NCBI RefSeq assembly: GCF_005869875.1
Contig: NZ_VAWG01000001.1
Location: 248,001-312,000, forward strand
Direction of reading: 5' to 3'
Length of the DNA stretch: 64,000 nt
Source: Paenibacillus pinistramenti
GTDB taxonomy: Bacteria; Bacillota; Bacilli; Paenibacillales; Paenibacillaceae
The translations under genes and the position numbers were made by a program. Shown here piece after piece: positions 55,622 through 63,786 of the stretch. Each line of letters begins with the position of its first letter. The first letter of the stretch is position 1. The notes under the pieces are model-generated. The model was not told the origin of the DNA and ran no database searches. It saw only the letters and a list, made by a program, of their open reading frames with translations.

Positions 55622-57682
55622 CTACATCCGCTCAGGAGCAGGCAGGCCCAAAGCGTCCAGGACCTCCTTCAAGGTCTCATTAAACCGGGCTGTCAGCCAC
55701 AATCGGAAGCTTCTTTGTCCGGCGGGCGCTTTAAGAATCGGGCAGGCTCCATAAAAATTATTGAACAGCGAACTTAACTCATAAGCATAGCTGCAGAGCA
55801 TATGCGGCGCCAGCTCCCGGCAGGCCGCCTGCAGCAGCTCCGGCCACCCGGCAATCTGACGGATAAGCGCATGTTCGGCTGGTTCAAGAGTGTCCGGCCA
55901 GAAGTCCGGGACGAGAGCGTAGCGTTCATGCTTTTCTTCAGCTCCATGTGAAGGCGGCTGCGCAGCTCCAGATACTCCCTCTGCTCCGGCTTCCGCCCCC
56001 TTGCTCAGCACACTCAGTGACCGCGCATACGTATAGAGCAGGTACACACCGGTATTCCCGGTAATTTCTGTAGCCTGCTGGAGATCAAATATCACCTCTG
56101 TCTGCAAATTATACCGCAGTAAATAGTAGCGGATTGCGGCAGCGGCGATGACCCGGCTGGGCAGCCCATCCGGACTTTGGCGGCTGCTGGCGATGACCTG
56201 CTCCATTTTATCCAGCAAAACGGAGATTTTCATCCCGATCCCTTGTCTGCCGGACATGGCGTAAGAGCTTTTGCCGTCCGAGGTATCCAGGCCAAGCTCA
56301 CCAGCCGTCTGGCGGCTGAGAGATACCACGCCATAGCTGACATGAAGCAGGCGTGCAGCCTGCTCGGCATAACCCATCTGCTCAAGCGACTGACGCACCA
56401 TGGCCTGCGGATACTCCTGCCTGTGGTCGATAACGTTAATTACGGTATCGGCATTTCCGAACGCTTTGTCCTCGCCCTGTTTCCCCGTTGACCATACTCC
56501 TTCCGCAAATGTGCTGTAACGGAACTGCCTGCCCAGCAGCCCAAATTTCCATAAATGGTAAGCGATATCTTTGGCCGTATAAGTCAAAATGCCATTTGAG
56601 CGGACAAGCACCTTATCTTTTGTAAAGCCGGATCCATACGCATCATCTGTCATTTCCTGCTCTGCAGCTGCATTGCCCGGCTCCACCCCCGATTCCGTTC
56701 CCTGCACAAAAGGTGAAGAGTCCTCTCCCTGCTTCAGCACCCAGCAGCCGGCCAGCCGGCCCGATGTTTCCCTTATAAAATTCGGAGTCCCCTTCAGCTG
56801 CTCGAAGGCAGCATCCCAGAAGCCTTCCCTCACAATACTGCTCTCCCACACCAGCAGGTCATAACCGATCCCGAAGGCCTGCATCTCCTCCAAGTGTTCA
56901 CGGACAATTTGCGCAGCTGTGATGTATCCGACCCAAGCCAGGTTCCCCTGTCCTTCTTCCAGCGCATGCAGCACGTTTGTACGCTCTTCAACCAGTTCGG
57001 GCTGGTTCTCAAATTGCTTATGAAGCCCCGAATAAACATCCCAGCAGTAATCCCCGAAACGGGCGTACTCCCCTGATACCGGCGTATGCAGCAGGCCAAC
57101 CACGGTGTCCGCCAGCTGATTCCCCAAATCATCAATGTAATTGTGCACTTCGACTTCCGCGCCGGCTGTCCTCAGCATGCGTACCAAAGTGTCCCCGATG
57201 CAGGAGTTGCGCAGATGGCCGATATGTGCGGATTTATTCGGGTTAATCGAGGTATGCTCTACAACGATTTTCCGGCCGGCGGTCTGCAGCTTGGGCTGCC
57301 CTTCCTGACCTTCCTGCCCTTCTCGCGTCAGCTTCGCCCATTCGCTCCAGTTAATAAAGACGTTGATGAAACCAGGTGCTGCGATCTCGATTTTGGATAC
57401 CAGCGGGCTATCCCCGGCGTTCAGTTCGCTGCAAATCTGCTCCGCAATTGCCATTGGCGAACGCTTCAGCACCCTTGCCAGCTGCATGGCAATATTCGTG
57501 GAAAAATCCCCATGCTCCAGCCTGGCAGGCTGCTCGATCTGTACCTCGGCCTGGGGACCAGGACTCCCCTTTCTCCCTTCACCGGCCTGCTCCTTCCGTT
57601 CATCCTTGGGCGGCTGCTTCTGCAGCTCAAGAACTCTTTGTACCCCTTCTTCGATCATTTCTTTGATCCATTCGCCTAACAT
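55622..57682 (-). CDS. argS: Arginyl-tRNA synthetase, long divergent form
   Basis: A 686-residue class I synthetase, ~130 longer than the B. subtilis enzyme. It has the HIGH motif (NPNKSAHIGHLRN), YIDDLGNQ, the SGRQGIGMKISVLLDKM region in place of KMSKS, and a C-terminal DALR anticodon domain (TGVYLLYTYARSLSVL, SSLFNNFYGACPI). Extra length comes from a Lys/Glu/Gly-rich N-terminal linker (~22-45), a Gly-Gln repeat (EGQEGQEGQ) and a Ser/Glu/Ala-rich insert before TKDKVLVRSNG. Low-complexity inserts suggest recent drift. ATG 57682 follows AAAGGGGAG. It is controlled by the T-box upstream. A second argS may exist elsewhere. Confidence 0.92.
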   Translation of the reverse strand: MLGEWIKEMIEEGVQRVLELQKQPPKDERKEQAGEGRKGSPGPQAEVQIEQPARLEHGDFSTNIAMQLARVLKRSPMAIAEQICSELNAGDSPLVSKIEIAAPGFINVFINWSEWAKLTREGQEGQEGQPKLQTAGRKIVVEHTSINPNKSAHIGHLRNSCIGDTLVRMLRTAGAEVEVHNYIDDLGNQLADTVVGLLHTPVSGEYARFGDYCWDVYSGLHKQFENQPELVEERTNVLHALEEGQGNLAWVGYITAAQIVREHLEEMQAFGIGYDLLVWESSIVREGFWDAAFEQLKGTPNFIRETSGRLAGCWVLKQGEDSSPFVQGTESGVEPGNAAAEQEMTDDAYGSGFTKDKVLVRSNGILTYTAKDIAYHLWKFGLLGRQFRYSTFAEGVWSTGKQGEDKAFGNADTVINVIDHRQEYPQAMVRQSLEQMGYAEQAARLLHVSYGVVSLSRQTAGELGLDTSDGKSSYAMSGRQGIGMKISVLLDKMEQVIASSRQSPDGLPSRVIAAAAIRYYLLRYNLQTEVIFDLQQATEITGNTGVYLLYTYARSLSVLSKGAEAGAEGVSGAAQPPSHGAEEKHERYALVPDFWPDTLEPAEHALIRQIAGWPELLQAACRELAPHMLCSYAYELSSLFNNFYGACPILKAPAGQRSFRLWLTARFNETLKEVLDALGLPAPERM

Positions 57683-57723
57683 GCGTACCAGCTCCCCTTT
57701 AATTTTGTTGGCAGGAAAAACAA

Positions 57724-58065
57724 AAAGCCCCGTCTCTTGTAAAGAGACGAGGACAGGGAACTCGCGGTACCACTCTTGTTGCCGGATTTACTAATGACGA
57801 TAGCAGCATCCGCCATAGCAGACTCCGCCTTGCAGAATCAACCTTAACGGGCTGCACCGTGACAGACTGCATCTTCCGGCCGCTTGAACAAATAACGGTT
57901 TGCTTCCGGGGCCGCCTACCTGTTGCTCTTTCGGCAGCCCGTCTCCCGGGTCCGCTTCGCCGAACACCTCCGTACCGGCTCCCACCCTCCCGGCTCGCTT
58001 GCACGTCGGCTGCTTCAGCTACTCTCCCGTTCCACGACTTTTTCCAAATATTTTTAATTATTATA
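57724..58065 (-). promoter_or_regulatory. T-box riboswitch, arginine specifier (CGG)
   Basis: On the minus strand AAGAGTGGTACCGCG (around 57776-57762) is a perfect T-box motif; it precedes a terminator hairpin cgtctctt / aagagacg (57752-57728) and a T-run. Upstream lie an AGTA bulge (gagagtagctg), a GGTGGGAGCCGG loop, and the specifier loop GAAGCGGACC, in which the codon at 57954-57952 is CGG (Arg) when placed like the UAC of the tyrS T-box. The 57683-58152 gap is explained by this element. Confidence 0.85.
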
Positions 58066-58152
58066 AGAAGGGAGCTGTCAAAAATCAAGGCACCCCCGAA
58101 AAATCCGGAAGTGCCCGATTACAAATCTATTCAAGAACGGCTGGTTTTAACC

Positions 58153-58392
58153 TCAGAAGAAAGGCAGCGCATCCAAATTGTTGGTCGGATCGCCGTCGGC
58201 GTCCCCCCGGATATAAAATTCGCCGTCCCTGCCTTTAAAAACATTAACCCCGGCAATCGCGCCAGCCTGCACTTCTTTGAGCGCGTCGTCGTAATTCAGC
58301 ACACGGCCGCTTGACGTTTTGAAGGCGGTCAGGTCGCCGTCTCCATTTTTCTGCACCGCAATAAAGGTCTCTCTTGTAGGCAATGCCATCAT
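58153..58392 (-). CDS. DUF3892 family small protein
   Basis: A 79-residue protein with the DUF3892 pattern (ETFIAVQKNGDGDLTAFKTSSGRVLNYDDAL and a later GREFYIRGDADGDP-like stretch). The Asp/Gly/Asn repeats (NGDGD, DADGDP) could bind cations. Function unknown. AGGGAG overlaps the region just before ATG 58392/58389; either start fits. Confidence 0.8.
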   Translation of the reverse strand: MMALPTRETFIAVQKNGDGDLTAFKTSSGRVLNYDDALKEVQAGAIAGVNVFKGRDGEFYIRGDADGDPTNNLDALPFF

Positions 58393-58468
58393 CAACACTC
58401 CCTGATGTGGATTTCCTTATGACAGGATGACCTTATTCTAACCGGGATCTGGCAGTTTATGCGGCCGC

Positions 58469-58912
58469 TTACAGCTTCTTCTCCATCCGGTGGTGCATAA
58501 TTCCCGCATCATCAAACGGTTCCTTGCTGGTGACGGTATATCCAAGCTTCTCGTAAAAAGGGATCGCATGAAGCTGCCCGTCCAGCACCGCTTTATCAAA
58601 ACCAAGCTCACGGGCCAGCTCCTCCAGCCCCAGCATGAGCACTTTGCCGATGCCTTGGGAACGGAACGGCTTCCGCACGGCTACGCGCTGCATCTTGGCC
58701 GCATTGTCCTTATAATACGTGATCCGGCCGGTCGCCGCGTTCTGCCCGTCCTGCTTGATCAGCAGGTGGTGGACATCATCCGCAATATGATCGAACTCAT
58801 CAATTTCAAGCTCTACCGGAACTTTCTGCTCCTCAACAAAAACTTCTTTCCTAATCTCCAGACATTCCTGCAATTGTTGTTCTGTCTTAACCGGGATAAT
58901 TACGGCAGCCAT
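58469..58912 (-). CDS. GNAT family N-acetyltransferase (ElaA/YjcF-like)
   Basis: A 147-residue single-domain acetyltransferase. FRSQGIGKVLMLGLEELARE is the acetyl-CoA-binding motif A, and HAIPFYEKLGYTV the C-terminal motif B. EVFVEEQKVPVELEID at the N-terminus is typical of the ElaA/YjcF branch. Substrate unknown. Single gene with AGGAGG 11 bases from ATG. Confidence 0.9.
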   Translation of the reverse strand: MAAVIIPVKTEQQLQECLEIRKEVFVEEQKVPVELEIDEFDHIADDVHHLLIKQDGQNAATGRITYYKDNAAKMQRVAVRKPFRSQGIGKVLMLGLEELARELGFDKAVLDGQLHAIPFYEKLGYTVTSKEPFDDAGIMHHRMEKKL

Positions 58913-59002
58913 TTGTTCAGAAGCCTCCTATGTACAAAATTCAAGTTGAATTATTATACAAAAAAATACTTGTTCTGTACACCGGATTCACGAGTCAACG
59001 CT

Positions 59003-59296
59003 CTAGGGCTGATTCACAAAAGCAGAGCTGTACACATCTGCTTCGACAGATTTATCGTAGACGTCCTGGATGACCTGTAAACCGGAGGCCTTATTTTCCG
59101 CTTCGGAGATGGCCTGCATCTTTAAGGTTGCTTCGCTTGCAGCCAGTGGTTCACAGCCTGAAAGAACGGTTATCAGCATACCGCCGAGCAGAGCAGCTGA
59201 CGTTATTTTTAGAATAGGGAAAAGTGAACGAGAGGAATGAAGGTGCTCACGAATTGACAAACGGGACGCCCGGGGAACATAAACAGGCCTATTCAT
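59003..59296 (-). CDS. Small predicted lipoprotein
   Basis: A 97-residue protein with a long basic N-terminus (~28 residues), one hydrophobic stretch and a lipobox LSGC (Cys48). The mature part is only ~50 residues, charged and helical (EAENKASGLQVIQDVYDKS). The ribosome site AAGGAGGAG supports ATG 59296. No family recognised. The 300 bases between it and the next small gene hold no gene I can support. Confidence 0.6.
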   Translation of the reverse strand: MNRPVYVPRASRLSIREHLHSSRSLFPILKITSAALLGGMLITVLSGCEPLAASEATLKMQAISEAENKASGLQVIQDVYDKSVEADVYSSAFVNQP

Positions 59297-59511
59297 GCAA
59301 TCTCCTCCTTTTTCATCTTATTCCATTGTTTGCCGGAAAAAGGAGGTTTATACGGAAAATTGCAACGTATATACTCAAAATCAGTTAAGTCCAATCATAA
59401 ATTAACTTTGTTTTTTTACACCAGTGTCGATCATGCATTAGGTACCATATAATGGAACCTTAAGGAGATAGATTGCCATAATCTTGATTCCCCTTCTCAT
59501 GCTAAATAAAT

Positions 59512-59546
59512 AAAGACCACCCTGGATCTATGCCTCGGTGGTCTTA
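59512..59546 (-). terminator. Terminator of the small gene at 59.6 kb
   Basis: Inverted repeat agaccacc / ggtggtct, followed on the minus strand by tttatttatt, about ten bases after the small ORF's stop. Confidence 0.8.
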
Positions 59547-59554
59547 TGCTCATA

Positions 59555-59683
59555 CTATTGCTTCGACTTTTGGGATGTTCCTTTAGGGGGATCTGCATCA
59601 GCAAATTCCACATTAAGATTTGGAACACCTAATTTCTTTTTTACTTGCTTGGAGCTGTGCTTCGCATTTTTCTCCTTGTTCAC
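59555..59683 (-). CDS. Unrecognised 42-residue Lys-rich small protein
   Basis: GTG 59683 has a consensus AGGAGG eight bases upstream, and the ORF ends just before a good terminator, so it looks like a complete small gene. The protein is strongly basic at first (NKEKNAKHSSKQVKKKLGV), then has an acidic-Pro patch (VEFADADPPKG) and a Lys/Ser/Gln tail. It has no Cys and no membrane segment. The composition recalls minor spore proteins, but no family is recognised. Confidence 0.6.
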   Translation of the reverse strand: MNKEKNAKHSSKQVKKKLGVPNLNVEFADADPPKGTSQKSKQ

Positions 59684-59824
59684 ACAATACACCTCCTGTA
59701 GGAAGTATTATGCGACGAGAAACTTCGCCCTATGCGTTGTAGTGGTGGCGCATAACAACTCGCCCACAACTTACCGCCTCACTACCGGATAGCCAAACGC
59801 TATAATCGGTAAAGAGGTGTTTTT

Positions 59825-60288
59825 ATGTTTATTTGATTCGATGCTACTAGCGACGGCGCCCGGTCCGTTTTCCGATCCGCGCTTTATCTACGAGCCGAAA
59901 ATCGACGGCCATCGCCTTATATATTCCCAAAAGTCCGGCAACGTCCGACTGTATACCCGACACAATAACGACTGTGCCCGGCAATACCCAGAGCTGCATT
60001 TGCATTTCCCAGACGATAAATTTTAGATGGAGCGGTCGCTTGGGTAGATCCTGAAATTGGCATTTCGATTTTTCGAGGATGTTATGAGCCGATTTCAGGC
60101 CAAACGGGCCCATAGGATTTCACGCATGACCGTTCAGCAGCCGGCTTTCTTCGCTATATTCGATATATTGATGTTAAAGTGTCAAACCTTCGTGGACTGC
60201 TACTGATGGAGCGTAAGGAAATACTATCTGGTCTTTCCCTTCCTTCCGGAAACCTTGCAGAGAGAAAGCTAAAGGTGAGGAAGTGGAG
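59825..60288 (+). pseudogene. Decayed ATP-dependent DNA ligase (5' part)
   Basis: Read across frames, the DNA encodes a ligase start: MLLATAPGPFSDP, the nucleotidyl-lysine motif EPKIDGHRL, then LDGAVAWVDPE, FEDVMSRFQAKRAHRI, FFAIFDILML and LMERKEILSGLSLPSGN. At least four breaks are needed (ATG-TTT-ATT-TGA at the start, near 60023, near 60077 and near 60180), so no product is made. The sequence ends abruptly at ~60288 and passes into integrase sequence. The catalytic lysine is still there; the rest of the adenylation domain and the OB fold are missing. Confidence 0.82.
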
Positions 60289-60480
60289 CTACTCCAGAAA
60301 ATTCGTTTCCACGATCTCCGGCATACTCATGTGGTTATGCTCTTCAAGATGCGAGAGAACAGCAAGCGGATTGCAGAGCGTATGGGCTGGTCCAGTATTA
60401 AGATACTCGACCGATATTCCCACATCACACCACACATGCAAAGGGAGACCGTGGACGCCTTCGGGGAAATGTTTTTCTCG
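60289..60480 (+). pseudogene. Tyrosine-recombinase (phage-type integrase) remnant
   Basis: The last ~60 residues of an integrase catalytic domain remain: RFHDLRHTH (HxxR), GWSSIKI and the nucleophile region LDRYSHITPHM. The first two-thirds of the protein are gone, replaced by the ligase relic. It lies immediately beside the 3' end of tRNA-Val, the usual attachment target of such enzymes. Confidence 0.85.
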
Positions 60481-60538
60481 GCACCAACTATGTATTTTGG
60501 AGGCTTATGTAAGTGCATATTTCTGCCAATAAAAAGAG

Positions 60539-60565
60539 AAAAACCCTTGATATACAAGGGTTTTT
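60539..60565. terminator. Terminator downstream of tRNA-Val
   Basis: Perfect hairpin aaaaaccctt / aagggttttt, seven bases past the 3' end of the tRNA on the minus strand. Confidence 0.85.
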
Positions 60566-60571
60566 CTCGTA

Positions 60572-60643
60572 TAGGACGGATGGGGATCGAACCCATGACC
60601 CCTACCCTGTCAAGGTAGTGCTCTCCCGCTGAGCTACCGTCCT
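60572..60643 (-). tRNA. tRNA-Val (anticodon GAC)
   Basis: The minus strand folds as a cloverleaf: acceptor AGGACGG / CCGTCCT, D arm GCTCAGCGGGAGAGC, anticodon arm CTACC-TTGACAG-GGTAG with GAC in the loop, and T arm with GGTTCGATCCC. The discriminator base is A, as expected for Val; CCA is not encoded. Confidence 0.93.
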
Positions 60644-60734
60644 TCAGCGAGATTCATAATATCATACCTTCCTCAAGAAAAGCAAGAAAGAAATTTATTC
60701 AGCAAATGCATTACACTTCAACATTAGCGAAGCA

Positions 60735-61409
60735 TTACCCGTAGGCCCTGGTGTCCTGCTTGTTGAGCCGGGTCAGTTCCTCTTCAACAAACTTGACGGA
60801 TTCCACTACATTCAGCCAGACCGGATCATCCTCAAGCCCCAAGGTGAACACAAGATGCTTGACCTCGAAGTAAAGCCGCTTCACTTCTCCCAGCTTCTCC
60901 TCAAGCGTGACTCTGTCCTCTACCTCCAGGTAGAATTCCAAGGCATTAATCCGCTTAATCAGCTTATGAAATTTGAAAGCTCTCTCGCCCTCAGGGAACA
61001 GGTTCTCCCGGCTCAGGCGGGGAAAAGGCTTCGGCATATCCGGTTCGCGGTTGGCCTCGTCCGCTTCCCTGTCATATCTGGGGAGAGGATCTGAGGCGGA
61101 ACCGCCGCCAGCCGGGCTGTATTCATGACTTTCATTTAAAGGAGGATCTACATTCCGTCTTCTTCTCGTTCTGATCACCACGTCTCTGACGTCCTGAAGC
61201 AGCCGGATGACCTCGGAGAAGCCGATAATCAGAAAGCCGGGAATCATGGTGGATGCCCAAATAGTCAGGGTGGCGCCGAGATCAAAGCCTGAACGGCTCT
61301 CTTCCGCCGCACCGCCCGCTGCAAAACCGCTTACAAAACCAAAGGCAAGAATGATTATGCCGATCCAGAACAATATTTTACTGATGACATTACGGTTTGG
61401 CTGCATCAT
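60735..61409 (-). CDS. Membrane protein of unknown function with a cytoplasmic helical domain
   Basis: A 224-residue protein. Two hydrophobic segments (ILFWIGIIILAFGFVSGFAA and LTIWASTMIPGFLIIGF) form a short hairpin; after a basic RTRRRR stop-transfer and a disordered linker, residues ~140-220 form a charged, probably coiled-coil domain (LEEKLGEVKRLYFEVKHLVF). I do not recognise the family. AAAGGAGC precedes ATG 61409. Confidence 0.75.
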   Translation of the reverse strand: MMQPNRNVISKILFWIGIIILAFGFVSGFAAGGAAEESRSGFDLGATLTIWASTMIPGFLIIGFSEVIRLLQDVRDVVIRTRRRRNVDPPLNESHEYSPAGGGSASDPLPRYDREADEANREPDMPKPFPRLSRENLFPEGERAFKFHKLIKRINALEFYLEVEDRVTLEEKLGEVKRLYFEVKHLVFTLGLEDDPVWLNVVESVKFVEEELTRLNKQDTRAYG

Positions 61410-61620
61410 AACTCTGCTCCTTTATCCCCATTTCAGTATTTACCAAACGCTCCGTCCATACATGTATATTCAATCCTGCCCTCCCTGGCTCCATTTATCT
61501 AAGCCAAAGCTCCTTCAGCAGAAAAATGGAATTTTCCGCATATTATGAACTTATTATACAAGCAGATGGGAGATGTTGTAAAAGATTTTTAAGCCTGACT
61601 ACACGGCTTTGACATAAGAA

Positions 61621-61645
61621 AAGACAGCCCCTCAGGGCTGTCTTA
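61621..61645 (-). terminator. Terminator of the CBS gene
   Basis: Perfect inverted repeat aagacagccc / gggctgtctt, ~65 bases after the CBS gene's stop. The rest of the 61410-61708 gap is AT-rich with no gene. Confidence 0.8.
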
Positions 61646-61708
61646 GACTGAATCCGTAACATTCATAACATTCATAACGTTATCATGAACTCTAACGGTA
61701 CACCGTTA

Positions 61709-62137
61709 TTAGTGGATCTGCTGTGAAATATCGCTCAGCGCTTCGCCGGCATTATCAACAAAGATGTGCTTAACCGCCATATCCCCAATGGAGATAACCC
61801 CGATGAGGCGGTCGCCCTCCGTCACCGGCAGACGGCGGACCTGCTGCTCGGCCATCAGCTCGGCAGCGTCATCGACGGACATGTCCGCGGTGGCGGTTTG
61901 AAGATTTTTAGTCATAACCACATCAACAGCCGTTGAACCGGAATGCTTATCGGCATAACCGCGGATGACCAGGTCCCGGTCTGTTACCACGCCGATCAGG
62001 CGGTCGCTGCCTTCGCTTGCTACTACAGGAATGAAGCCGGTGTCATGCTCCTTCATTTTGACGGCGATTTCGTAAATGTTGTCCTGAGGCGTCACGGTGA
62101 CCGGACTCTGAGTCATAATTTCTTTGACTTTTTTCAT
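61709..62137 (-). CDS. CBS-pair domain protein
   Basis: A 142-residue protein made only of two CBS motifs (VKEIMTQSPVTVTPQDNIYE ... LIGVVTDRDL, then VMTKNLQTATADMSVDDAAE ... LIGVISIGDM). CBS pairs bind adenosyl nucleotides and regulate partner proteins; B. subtilis YhcV is similar. ATG 62137 follows AAGGAGGTG. Stand-alone, so its partner is unknown. Confidence 0.92.
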   Translation of the reverse strand: MKKVKEIMTQSPVTVTPQDNIYEIAVKMKEHDTGFIPVVASEGSDRLIGVVTDRDLVIRGYADKHSGSTAVDVVMTKNLQTATADMSVDDAAELMAEQQVRRLPVTEGDRLIGVISIGDMAVKHIFVDNAGEALSDISQQIH

Positions 62138-62324
62138 GTAAAGCACCTCCTTCTCAAATAAGATTTCCTTCAAGCGTGGTTTGCATGCACAAGGAGAGCC
62201 TGGCCGGCTCCTGATTTGTGAGGCTTTTTTCTTACAAATTGCTTATATCTAGACGAATAAACAAGAATACAAGCTGAGGCGACAGTATAATGCATTAACC
62301 CAACAACCAAGGAGTTGATTAGAG

Positions 62325-62594
62325 ATGAACAAAGGATGCTGTCCTCCTGCTGATCCGATTGTGCTGGATCCCGTCGTTGCGGTGCAAAACTTCTATCATC
62401 CGCAGCTGGTTCCGGTCATTCAGCCCGTACAAATTGTGCATAAACACCACTGCGTTCCGGTTTATCAGCCATTTGTCACGTATAATATCATTGAAGCAGG
62501 ACCTTCTGACACAGCCCCGACCGCCGGTACCCGCGCAGCCCGCCCTAATTCCCGCAGCGGCCGCAAATCTAAGAGAAATAAATCCAGAGCCTAA
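62325..62594 (+). CDS. CotD-like spore coat protein
   Basis: An 89-residue protein with CotD traits: paired Cys at the start (GCCPPADP), DPVVAVQNFYHPQLVPVIQP, and the His-rich VHKHHCVPVYQP. The C-terminal part is strongly basic (RSGRKSKRNKSRA). CotD is an inner coat protein made late in the mother cell under SigK and GerE. A candidate SigK-type -10 lies near 62290, but it is not convincing. AAGGAG precedes ATG 62325. Confidence 0.82.
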   Translation: MNKGCCPPADPIVLDPVVAVQNFYHPQLVPVIQPVQIVHKHHCVPVYQPFVTYNIIEAGPSDTAPTAGTRAARPNSRSGRKSKRNKSRA

Positions 62595-62686
62595 TAAAAC
62601 GCCAGAATCACCAAAAGATTCACTTTAAACTGGGCAGATGCATATTGTGGATTATCAAATAAATGAGCCCTTGGAGGTCGTCAAAC

Positions 62687-63034
62687 ATGTCTGCCCAATC
62701 CCCTTTTTCCTCCGTGATCCATCAGCTTCATCCAGACACAGCCTCATCCATCAAAGAAGTTCGGGAACAGTTTCACCAGCGCTGCGGGTACTACTTGAAC
62801 CGTAACCTTCATGTCAAAACGGTGGATGGCAATACTTATGAAGGAATTGTTACAGCCATTGACAGCGGACATCTGTTCTTAAGTGTTCCGGCGCAGACCG
62901 CGGACCTGCAGAGCAGAGCCTATTTTCCGCCGCATGCCCCTTATCCGGGCTATCCTCCGTATCCTCCAGCCAATCCTGGCCGGGTCATTCTGCCGCTTGT
63001 GCTTTATGAGCTTCTGGTGGTCAGCTTGCTTTGA
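62687..63034 (+). CDS. Small protein with an Sm-like strand region, likely spore-associated
   Basis: A 115-residue protein: a helical N-terminus, then a five-strand-like stretch (NLHVKTVDGNTYEGIVTAIDSGHLFLSVP) resembling an Sm/Hfq-type barrel, then a Pro/Tyr repeat (HAPYPGYPPYPPANPG) and a hydrophobic end (VILPLVLYELLVVSLL). It sits ~90 bases after the CotD-like gene on the same strand, so a spore-coat role is plausible but inferred. ATG 62687 follows GGAGG; the earlier ATG 62663 lacks a site. Confidence 0.7.
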   Translation: MSAQSPFSSVIHQLHPDTASSIKEVREQFHQRCGYYLNRNLHVKTVDGNTYEGIVTAIDSGHLFLSVPAQTADLQSRAYFPPHAPYPGYPPYPPANPGRVILPLVLYELLVVSLL

Positions 63035-63061
63035 TTTGATTTCATCCCGTCCTAAGCTGAT

Positions 63062-63529
63062 TTAACTTGAAAGGCTGTCATGCTCGTGCATGGCATCCTT
63101 TATCGAGACGGCCTTCTCCTCATCACACTGAACCAATACCAGAAAGCGTCCGTCTGCAACCTGTTTGTGATACATCTGCGCATCTTCTTCAGGCACACCA
63201 ATGCCAATGAGAGGAACAGCCAGAGAATCGCTTGCTGCCCACAGATCCGCTCCGGCAAGAGTTTCCGCTGCAGGACCTAAAGCAGAGGCTTCACCTCTGG
63301 CTCCCTCCATTATTTCCGTAAGTCCTCTCAGCACGCCAAAAATCGTATTCCCCGCATTCCCGCTCTCCGGTGCCTTCCATCCCGCATCCTCAGCTATTTG
63401 GTTCAATTCATTGTAGTCCTTGACTATGATTAAGATATCCTTTGAATCGACATCTTGTTTCTTCAAATCCTCAATCAGCAGCGACACATCCTGCCTGTTA
63501 GCAAATAATCCGGCGACCAGCTTCGTCAT
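63062..63529 (-). CDS. General stress protein, YflT-like domain
   Basis: A 155-residue soluble protein. The opening KLVAGLFANRQDVSLLIEDLKKQ and the end RFLVLVQCDEEKAVSIKDAM frame a Gly/Ala-rich middle (GARGEASALGPAAETLAGA), the pattern of general-stress YflT/GsiB-adjacent proteins that fold as ferredoxin-like halves around a flexible insert. In Bacillus such genes are SigB targets; no SigB promoter was identified here. AGGAGGGG precedes ATG 63529. Confidence 0.72.
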   Translation of the reverse strand: MTKLVAGLFANRQDVSLLIEDLKKQDVDSKDILIIVKDYNELNQIAEDAGWKAPESGNAGNTIFGVLRGLTEIMEGARGEASALGPAAETLAGADLWAASDSLAVPLIGIGVPEEDAQMYHKQVADGRFLVLVQCDEEKAVSIKDAMHEHDSLSS

Positions 63530-63749
63530 TGAAACCCCTCCTCGTTCTCTTTGTTAAGCTGTACATAATCTTGATTGTTGAGCTGTACATTTTCCTCAAG
63601 TGCTGTAATTTATGCTTGTTAACCTCTTGATTAACCGCTCACTTGTCCTAATAAACGCTTATGAAGAGATTAAAACAATTTGGAGTCCAAGCCCGTTACC
63701 CTCATTAGCTCGAAGATCATTAATAAAAAATTGAAATAAATTTATTGAA

Positions 63750-63765
63750 TGTGATTTAAATCACA
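63750..63765 (+). promoter_or_regulatory. FNR/CRP-type box 1 (perfect)
   Basis: TGTGATTTAAATCACA is a perfect TGTGA-N6-TCACA palindrome. Its centre is 41.5 bp before the start site predicted from TATACT at 63787-63792, the classic class II activator position. Confidence 0.8.
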
Positions 63766-63770
63766 TATAT

Positions 63771-63786
63771 TGTGAAATAAATCACT
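63771..63786 (+). promoter_or_regulatory. FNR/CRP-type box 2 (one mismatch)
   Basis: TGTGAAATAAATCACT differs from the palindrome at one end base. It is centred 21 bp (two helical turns) after box 1 and lies in the spacer just before the -10, where bound protein could block polymerase. Confidence 0.7.

Noticed and set aside
57699-58088. A 129-residue minus-strand frame upstream of argS
   Set aside because: It covers the arginine T-box; structured RNA explains the open frame.
60735-61409. Toxin-antitoxin or defence protein near the tRNA scar
   Set aside because: The two-helix membrane protein has no toxin, nuclease or antitoxin motif and lies on the far side of the tRNA from the element relic.
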